A stretch of 41,605 nucleotides of DNA from Lachnospiraceae bacterium (GTDB lineage: Bacteria; Bacillota; Clostridia; Lachnospirales; Lachnospiraceae): the NCBI GenBank assembly GCA_017443065.1, contig JAFSPF010000089.1, positions 1 to 41,605 on the forward strand, in the 5' to 3' direction. Of this stretch, positions 38,199-41,605 are shown one piece after another. The notes beneath the pieces were generated by a model. The model worked only from the letters and a program-made list of their open reading frames with translations. It was not told where the DNA came from and did no database searches. Positions within the stretch are counted from its first letter, which is position 1, and each line of letters opens with the position of its first letter. The position numbers and the translations under genes were made by a program.

Positions 38199-38603
38199 TT
38201 ACACTCCCAAAAGCCGCATCTTTTGAGACAATTTATAATAAAATTCTCTCCGGCGGGAATAATATGTGTTTCTGCTGCATGTCATTCCAGATGATTGAAG
38301 CTTTTCATAGGTGGTACCCTCCGTGACACCTTTTAAGAGATATTTATATATAAATGGGTCAACCTCCCTGACGATCTTTTCGATCATGTCAATCTTTTTT
38401 GAAAGCTGCGCGCGCTTTATTGCCAGGTTTTCCGTCGGGCGCCCGGCGCCCTTCGCGTTCCCCTGCGGTTCATCCAGCCTTTGAGAGCGCGTTGTGCTGC
38501 TCATATATGCCCTTTTCTTAATCCAATAAGGGTATTCTTTGGCGTATGCTCTTACGGTTGCCAGCCTGAACGGATTCAGCTCCCACTTGTCAACGTGACG
38601 CAT
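38199..38603 (-). CDS. RinA-like phage late regulator
   Basis: The 134-aa product begins with a WELNPFRLATVRAYAKEYPY segment. Its C-terminal half (LLKGVTEGTTYEKLQSSGMT, then CSRNTYYSRRREFYYKLSQK) looks like a helix-turn-helix with a basic aromatic recognition part. This family is found just upstream of terminase genes in many clostridial phages and is often annotated as RinA/ArpU-like activator of late genes. GGGGGGAG lies very close to the ATG. A 12-copy GAAACG array lies directly upstream. Confidence 0.55.
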   Translation of the reverse strand: MRHVDKWELNPFRLATVRAYAKEYPYWIKKRAYMSSTTRSQRLDEPQGNAKGAGRPTENLAIKRAQLSKKIDMIEKIVREVDPFIYKYLLKGVTEGTTYEKLQSSGMTCSRNTYYSRRREFYYKLSQKMRLLGV

Positions 38604-38617
38604 CTTCTCCCCCCAAC

Positions 38618-38743
38618 GAAACGAAACGGATGAAACGAACGAAACGACTGAAACGGATCATCTTGAAACGAACCAACCGAAACGACTGAAACGAACGAAA
38701 CGAACCATCTGAAACGGACCACGAAACGGATCAACCCGAAACG
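38618..38743. repeat. Iteron-like array of 12 GAAACG hexamers
   Basis: GAAACG starts at 38618, 38623, 38632, 38641, 38650, 38665, 38679, 38688, 38697, 38711, 38723 and 38738. Most steps are 9 bp and the others 12-15 bp. The array fills the gap before the RinA-like gene and reaches into the last codons of the upstream gene. Iterons of a replication origin, a regulator-binding array or an RNA element are all possible. Confidence 0.7.
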
Positions 38744-39030
38744 GATGAATTGTTTATATGAATCAATAAGTGCTTGAAAATGTGTTTGCATTGCTTATCA
38801 TGTGCGCAACGAAATTGATCGAATGTTTCAGTCTGAACGCCATCCGCATATAGTTTTCTTTTTGAATGGACAATCTCCATTGCGGTACAACCTTCACAAT
38901 AATCCGGCATTTCAAATGATACTGTCATAGCCTTTTCCTCCCTCCAGGCTTCATTGTTCCCTTTGATTAGATAACGGAAGATTGCTATAAATGGCAACGG
39001 CCAAGTGATCCAGCCGATTATATATAACAT
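38731..39030 (-). CDS. Small membrane-anchored protein with Cys motif (unknown function)
   Basis: The product is about 99 aa if it starts at the ATG at 39030; in-frame starts at 39042 and 39051 are also open and none has a good ribosome-binding site. One membrane helix (LYIIGWITWPLPFIAIFRYLI) is followed by a soluble part with PDYCEGCTAMEI and RCAHDKQC, a possible zinc knuckle. The last codons lie inside the GAAACG array. No family recognised. Confidence 0.6.
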   Translation of the reverse strand: MLYIIGWITWPLPFIAIFRYLIKGNNEAWREEKAMTVSFEMPDYCEGCTAMEIVHSKRKLYADGVQTETFDQFRCAHDKQCKHIFKHLLIHINNSSVSG

Positions 39031-39035
39031 ATCCC

Positions 39036-39143
39036 TCACCATTCGCCCCACATACGCAATAGTTTGAACATGGCATAATGGCCCACTATACCGAAGATGA
39101 TACCGCCTATGGCGTCGGTGTTAGATATCGGCGTCAGGTTCAT
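39036..39143 (-). CDS. 35-aa membrane peptide
   Basis: The product (MNLTPISNTDAIGGIIFGIV, then GHYAMFKLLRMWGEW) is one short hydrophobic helix with an aromatic basic tail. The ATG at 39143 has a strong GGAGGAAGGAG site, whereas the longer frame to 39299 only shadows the gene upstream. It overlaps its neighbours. Function unknown. Confidence 0.55.
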   Translation of the reverse strand: MNLTPISNTDAIGGIIFGIVGHYAMFKLLRMWGEW

Positions 39144-39309
39144 CTTCGCTATCTCCTTCCTCCGGTTCTTCTGCGCTTCTGAAAACGCTGGTGAGTTTGC
39201 TTGCGATATACCGAGAGAACCAGACAATCTTCCACATAAAAAAATCAAAGCCCAAAATGTGCGGATGTCTCTCCTTGACGTATTCGGCAATATAATCATT
39301 GTTTGTCAT
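39121..39309 (-). CDS. 62-aa early protein with acidic tail (unknown function)
   Basis: The product (MTNNDYIAEYVKERHPHILG, then FDFFMWKIVWFSRYIASKLT) has an aromatic amphipathic middle and an acidic C-terminus (EEPEEGDSEDEPDADI). AGGAGGAA precedes the ATG, which overlaps the upstream stop as ATGA. It may associate with the membrane. Confidence 0.6.
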   Translation of the reverse strand: MTNNDYIAEYVKERHPHILGFDFFMWKIVWFSRYIASKLTSVFRSAEEPEEGDSEDEPDADI

Positions 39310-39665
39310 TTCTCTTCCTCCTGCGCCTTCTTAAAAAACTCTTTAAGGTCAAACCAATCATCTTTTAGGATGTTTCCAATCACATGAATGCCGCCCCCTA
39401 AGCCTTCTGGTTTAACCCGGCAATACTTTCCCTTTAGATCCTCCCAATTCTCTACGCCAACAACCTCACATATCTTCATCATTGCTTCCAGCGCTGCGCC
39501 GCTATATATTGCAACCTCCTTTTCCTTATCATATCCCCGGATTGCATAACCACCGATACCACATCCCCAGCAGGCGCCCTCAACGAAAACATAAAATGTC
39601 GGGATGTTTCCACCGGAAAGTCCCAGCCTTGTATTCTTTATTATTGCATTTTCTATATCATTCAT
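39306..39665 (-). CDS. 119-aa early phage protein (unknown function)
   Basis: The product (MNDIENAIIKNTRLGLSGGN, then IPTFYVFVEGACWGCGIGGY) has a Gly/Cys-rich strand with CWGCG. It ends in an acidic helix (DLKEFFKKAQEEEK). Residues 62-80 (LEAMMKICEVVGVENWEDLK, then GKYCRVK) resemble small phage proteins of unknown role. It overlaps both neighbours, which shows a tightly packed operon. Confidence 0.65.
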   Translation of the reverse strand: MNDIENAIIKNTRLGLSGGNIPTFYVFVEGACWGCGIGGYAIRGYDKEKEVAIYSGAALEAMMKICEVVGVENWEDLKGKYCRVKPEGLGGGIHVIGNILKDDWFDLKEFFKKAQEEEK

Positions 39666-39864
39666 TTAACGCCCTCCTTTCCTCTGCCTCTTCCGGCGTC
39701 ATGCGATTTGCATCTTCTACCGCTCCGCAATACGCGCCGTACTGTTCTTCGCGCCAAAGCTCATAGTCCTTTTGGTCCATCCAGTCCGTAACATAATCGT
39801 CAACTATAGTGCTAAAACACCGCCATTGTTTTGTGTCCGGGTGTTGTATGTTATACCTCGGCAT
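39658..39864 (-). CDS. 68-aa acidic early protein (unknown function)
   Basis: The product (MPRYNIQHPDTKQWRCFSTI, then VDDYVTDWMDQKDYELWREE) is acidic and rich in Trp and Tyr. I recognise the general look of small early phage proteins but no named family. It overlaps both neighbouring genes by 8-14 bp, so it is co-translated within the early block. Confidence 0.6.
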   Translation of the reverse strand: MPRYNIQHPDTKQWRCFSTIVDDYVTDWMDQKDYELWREEQYGAYCGAVEDANRMTPEEAEERRALNE

Positions 39865-40183
39865 CCTTCTCTCCCTCCATAATTGGCCTTATTACATTCA
39901 CGCTTGCCGTATAAACTGTCGTAACTCCAAACACGCCACCTTCGTTTTCTACCGTCTTTATTTCAACGAATCCGTTTTTAATCATCTGTTCTGCCAGGAT
40001 GTGCGCCAGCCTGTAATCGGCATTCTCGCGGCCTCCATGCACCGTGAACCGCGCGTGTAAGGGGATCACCGGAATAGTCTTTGTGATCCATACATTCTCA
40101 AAAACACCGGCTTTCATCAGATCAATTTCGTCTTTCAGCCTTTGATTTTCTTCTTTCAGCATCCTCCAGCGCTTAAAAACCAT
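39851..40183 (-). CDS. 110-aa early protein with N-terminal coiled coil (unknown function)
   Basis: A basic N-terminus and coiled coil (MVFKRWRMLKEENQRLKDEI) are followed by a beta-rich part (TKTIPVIPLHARFTVHGGRE, then VFGVTTVYTASVNVIRPI). It overlaps its neighbours by 11-14 bp. No catalytic motif is visible. Confidence 0.6.
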   Translation of the reverse strand: MVFKRWRMLKEENQRLKDEIDLMKAGVFENVWITKTIPVIPLHARFTVHGGRENADYRLAHILAEQMIKNGFVEIKTVENEGGVFGVTTVYTASVNVIRPIMEGEKDAEV

Positions 40184-40421
40184 CGTTCCACTCCTTTATC
40201 CCCGCCCAATGCGGACAACTTATACCATTCTTTCCGTCACGCAACAATCCAGTTATTTCACAGATTGTATGATATGTTTCGTATCCATGTTCGTAATCCT
40301 TTTCGCACCTTGCGTGCTTGCACATTACGCATTTCTTTTCGCGTTTTAACCGATCAAAAATCCGATCAAGCTGTTCTTTATCGGGTTTTTGCTTAAATGT
40401 TTTGTCAAAATCAACTAACAC
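40173..40421 (-). CDS. Cys-rich putative zinc-binding early protein
   Basis: The 82-aa product starts at a GTG at 40421 with GAGGAGGAAAAGC upstream; the longer frame from 40457 lies wholly over the preceding gene. The Cys/His set (CVMCKHARC, then YHTICEITG and ISCPHW) is a likely zinc site. A basic helix (LDRIFDRLKREKK) precedes it. It overlaps the upstream gene by 11 bp. Confidence 0.6.
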   Translation of the reverse strand: MLVDFDKTFKQKPDKEQLDRIFDRLKREKKCVMCKHARCEKDYEHGYETYHTICEITGLLRDGKNGISCPHWAGIKEWNDGF

Positions 40422-40686
40422 GCTTTTCCTCCTCAATCGCCTTGATTGCCAGCGCAACGTATCCTTCTTTCATCCCCAGACCGCTGTGGACGTAGGTGAT
40501 CTTGTATTCCTTATCATTCAAACCGTGCGTAAGGATTCCGTGTACGCCCCTATCGTCTTTGACCTCAAACCTTAACCGATCACCTTTCTGGTATCCCCTG
40601 TCGTTATCTCGGATTTCAAAAGTCTTTTCTCCGCTCAATACTGCGTCTGCGTATGATTCGTATATTTTCACCTTATGTACTTTCAT
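40411..40686 (-). CDS. DUF3850 / ASCH-PUA-like protein
   Basis: The 91-aa product begins VHKVKIYESYADAVLSGEKT and continues FEIRDNDRGYQKGDRLRF. This matches the DUF3850 group, related to ASCH and PUA folds that bind RNA or modified bases. Such proteins are frequent in phage early regions with no firm role. The sequence includes VALAIKAIEEE at the end, typical of the fold's last strand. Confidence 0.8.
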   Translation of the reverse strand: MKVHKVKIYESYADAVLSGEKTFEIRDNDRGYQKGDRLRFEVKDDRGVHGILTHGLNDKEYKITYVHSGLGMKEGYVALAIKAIEEEKRVS

Positions 40687-40910
40687 TCCTGTTCACCTCG
40701 TAATGACAAAACCCGGCTTTTAATCAGATCATAGTTTATGTTCACGCCGCCAAAACTAAGTTCTTCGATGATCTCTAATACCCTGTCAATCACGTCATTT
40801 TCTTTTTCCAACAATTCCAAACAGGCTTCGAGAGTTTTTCGATAATCAATAAAGGCATAAAACCTGTCGTGTATTTCCCTTAATCCCTCTATGATTTCTG
40901 CTCTTGTCAT
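40683..40910 (-). CDS. 75-aa helical early protein (unknown function)
   Basis: The product (MTRAEIIEGLREIHDRFYAF, then LEACLELLEKENDVIDRVLE) is almost wholly helical and charged. AAAGGAGGAGC precedes the ATG. The leader of the gene is the 98-nt tRNA-like RNA, which ends about 19 nt before the start codon. Confidence 0.65.
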   Translation of the reverse strand: MTRAEIIEGLREIHDRFYAFIDYRKTLEACLELLEKENDVIDRVLEIIEELSFGGVNINYDLIKSRVLSLRGEQE

Positions 40911-40929
40911 TCCGCTCCTCCTTTTCGTT

Positions 40930-41027
40930 CGCGCGGGTAAGGATTTGCACCTTACATGACCAAACCTTATGCCGGTGTACTTATGGTCTTACCGGTTGTA
41001 AGCGTTTACCTATTCCGCCACCGCGCG
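40930..41027 (-). ncRNA. tRNA-like RNA with pseudoknot in place of the anticodon arm
   Basis: On the minus strand: acceptor-like stem CGCGCGG/CCGCGCG (41027-41021 with 40936-40930), TG, D-arm GCG/CGC with an 11-nt loop holding GG (41018-41002), and T-arm GTAAGG-TGCAAAT-CCTTAC (40955-40937). The D-arm resembles tRNA-Leu. Between D- and T-arms, CCGGT (40995-40991) pairs with ACCGG (40976-40972), and GACCA (40988-40984) pairs with TGGTC (40962-40958). These cross to form an H-type pseudoknot. No standard 7-nt anticodon loop can be drawn. It may be a degenerate phage tRNA, or a tRNA mimic that acts in cis on the next gene. Confidence 0.5.
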
Positions 41028-41049
41028 ATTTTTTAGTCTGTCCCCTCCA

Positions 41050-41289
41050 TCACCACTCACATGGAATCTCAAATAATACTTTGCTCTGCCTGATCTCCAC
41101 CTTGCCGATAGCGTCAAGGGTGTAATCGCCTTTGTTGTCGGCCTGTGCGATTGCCCCAATACCCTTACCATTCATCCACTTGCGCACAACCGCGCTGTCC
41201 GATAATGCAATAACATCGTCCTTGCGTTCGTCCACAATACCGCAGATAATCCACCCATACTCACACACGATACACACATGATTAGCCAT
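41050..41289 (-). CDS. 79-aa early protein (unknown function)
   Basis: The product (MANHVCIVCEYGWIICGIVD, then ERKDDVIALSDSAVVRKWMN) is a small beta barrel-like protein with Cys near the start. The second ATG (41289) lies 7 bp from AGGAGG, while the first (41295) is too close, so I use 41289. The ribosome-binding site lies inside the end of the upstream (Gly-X)n frame. Confidence 0.65.
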   Translation of the reverse strand: MANHVCIVCEYGWIICGIVDERKDDVIALSDSAVVRKWMNGKGIGAIAQADNKGDYTLDAIGKVEIRQSKVLFEIPCEW

Positions 41290-41291
41290 TT

Positions 41292-41605
41292 TCATCCCTC
41301 CTTAAAAATAAAAACTTTGCTTATATTGCCGTTGCCGTAGCCGTTGCCGTTGCCGTTGCCGTCGCCGTAGCCGTAGCCGTTGCCGTTGCCGAGGCCGTTG
41401 CCGTCGCCGTCGCCGTAGCCGTAGCCGTAGCCGAGGCCGTCGCCGTAGCCGTAGCCGTTGCCGTAGCCGAGGCCGTAGCCGTAGCCGTCGCCGTAGCCGT
41501 CGCCGTCGCCGTAGCCGTCGCCGTAGCCGTTGCCGTAGCCGTAGCCGTCGCCGTTGCCGTAGCCGTAGCCGTAGCCGTCGCCGTCGCCGTAGCCGTAGCC
41601 GTAGC
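41292..41605 (-). CDS. (Gly-X)n repeat protein, C-terminal part (cut by window edge)
   Basis: On the minus strand the repeat region is one open frame of 103 codons that enters from the right edge and ends with TGA at 41294-41292. It reads Gly alternating with Tyr, Asp, Asn or Leu, and closes with GNGNISKVFIFKEG. Every Gly codon is GGC and every X codon ends in C. The short normal tail and the overlap with the next gene's ribosome-binding site support coding. The missing N-terminus prevents a firm call. Low-complexity Gly/Tyr proteins can phase-separate or form fibres; function is unknown. Confidence 0.5.
   Translation of the reverse strand, partial: YGYGYGDGDGYGYGYGNGDGYGYGNGYGDGYGDGDGYGDGYGYGLGYGNGYGYGDGLGYGYGYGDGDGNGLGNGNGYGYGDGNGNGNGYGNGNISKVFIFKEG
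41328..41605. repeat. Hexanucleotide tandem repeat GCCGTN, 46 units to the window edge
   Basis: There are 46 uninterrupted hexamers on the + strand, of four types: GCCGTA (22), GCCGTC (11), GCCGTT (10) and GCCGAG (3). Only bases 5 and 6 vary. Unit length divides by three, so copy changes keep the frame. The array continues past the window. Confidence 0.95.

Noticed and set aside
38618-38743. CRISPR array
   Set aside because: Units are 6 bp with 3-9 bp between them, far too short for repeats and spacers, and no cas genes are present.
38576-38791. Leftward 71-aa open frame across the GAAACG array
   Set aside because: Its Phe/Arg/Val/Ser pattern is just the translation of CGTTTC repeats, it overlaps two better genes, and it has no ribosome-binding site.
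41328-41605. Rightward (Ala-Val)n protein from the hexanucleotide repeat
   Set aside because: The forward frame has no start with a ribosome-binding site before the repeat, all neighbouring genes run leftward, and only the minus-strand frame exits into a normal coding tail.

Overview
The window looks like part of a gut-type Firmicutes (Clostridia-like) chromosome, at moderate GC, carrying an integrated HK97-type siphophage. The taxonomic guess rests on the LytTR/GHKL two-component pair, the ABC exporter pair, strong Shine-Dalgarno sites, a two-hairpin REP-like element, and phage gene families that I associate with Clostridia. No rRNA or complete housekeeping operon is present, so the taxon stays loose.

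Host part (1-7323). A GHKL histidine kinase (cut by the left edge) and a LytTR response regulator run leftward. Divergent from them are two overlapping ABC exporter genes, and the gap holds a direct repeat placed to serve both promoters. Next come an AAA/DUF4143 ATPase with an operator-like palindrome at its promoter, and a HAD phosphatase. From 7332 to about 8080 there is an integration scar: two copies of a tRNA 3' end flank a hicBA toxin-antitoxin pair, with tandem 12-bp repeats close by.

Phage late region (8100-34884, all leftward). In transcription order: RHH-like protein, HNH nuclease, cos-like hairpins, TerS, TerL, portal, three fibre-like genes, prohead protease (interrupted by an amber codon), major capsid, neck genes, major tail protein, chaperone with a -1 frameshift, tape measure, Dit, Tal, BppU-like baseplate protein, collagen-like fibres, membrane/holin-like genes, amidase endolysin, two tiny membrane peptides and a sigma-region-4-like protein. 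A terminator follows. A separate six-gene cassette (peptidase-like, Gln-rich, Gly-rich membrane, beta-rich and Arg/Tyr-rich proteins) then ends at a strong terminator near 8090.

Control and early region (34885-41605). A roughly 1-kb GC-rich gap carries palindromic operators that overlap promoters on both sides. Rightward from it runs a block of six small genes, mostly unknown, that reuse one ribosome-binding leader. Facing them from the right edge is a leftward early block of small genes that ends in a RinA-like late regulator. This block contains a 12-copy GAAACG array, a 98-nt tRNA-like RNA whose anticodon arm seems to be replaced by a pseudoknot, and at the window edge a hexanucleotide repeat that reads as a (Gly-X)n protein. 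Integrase, repressor and replication genes are not in the window and presumably lie to the right.
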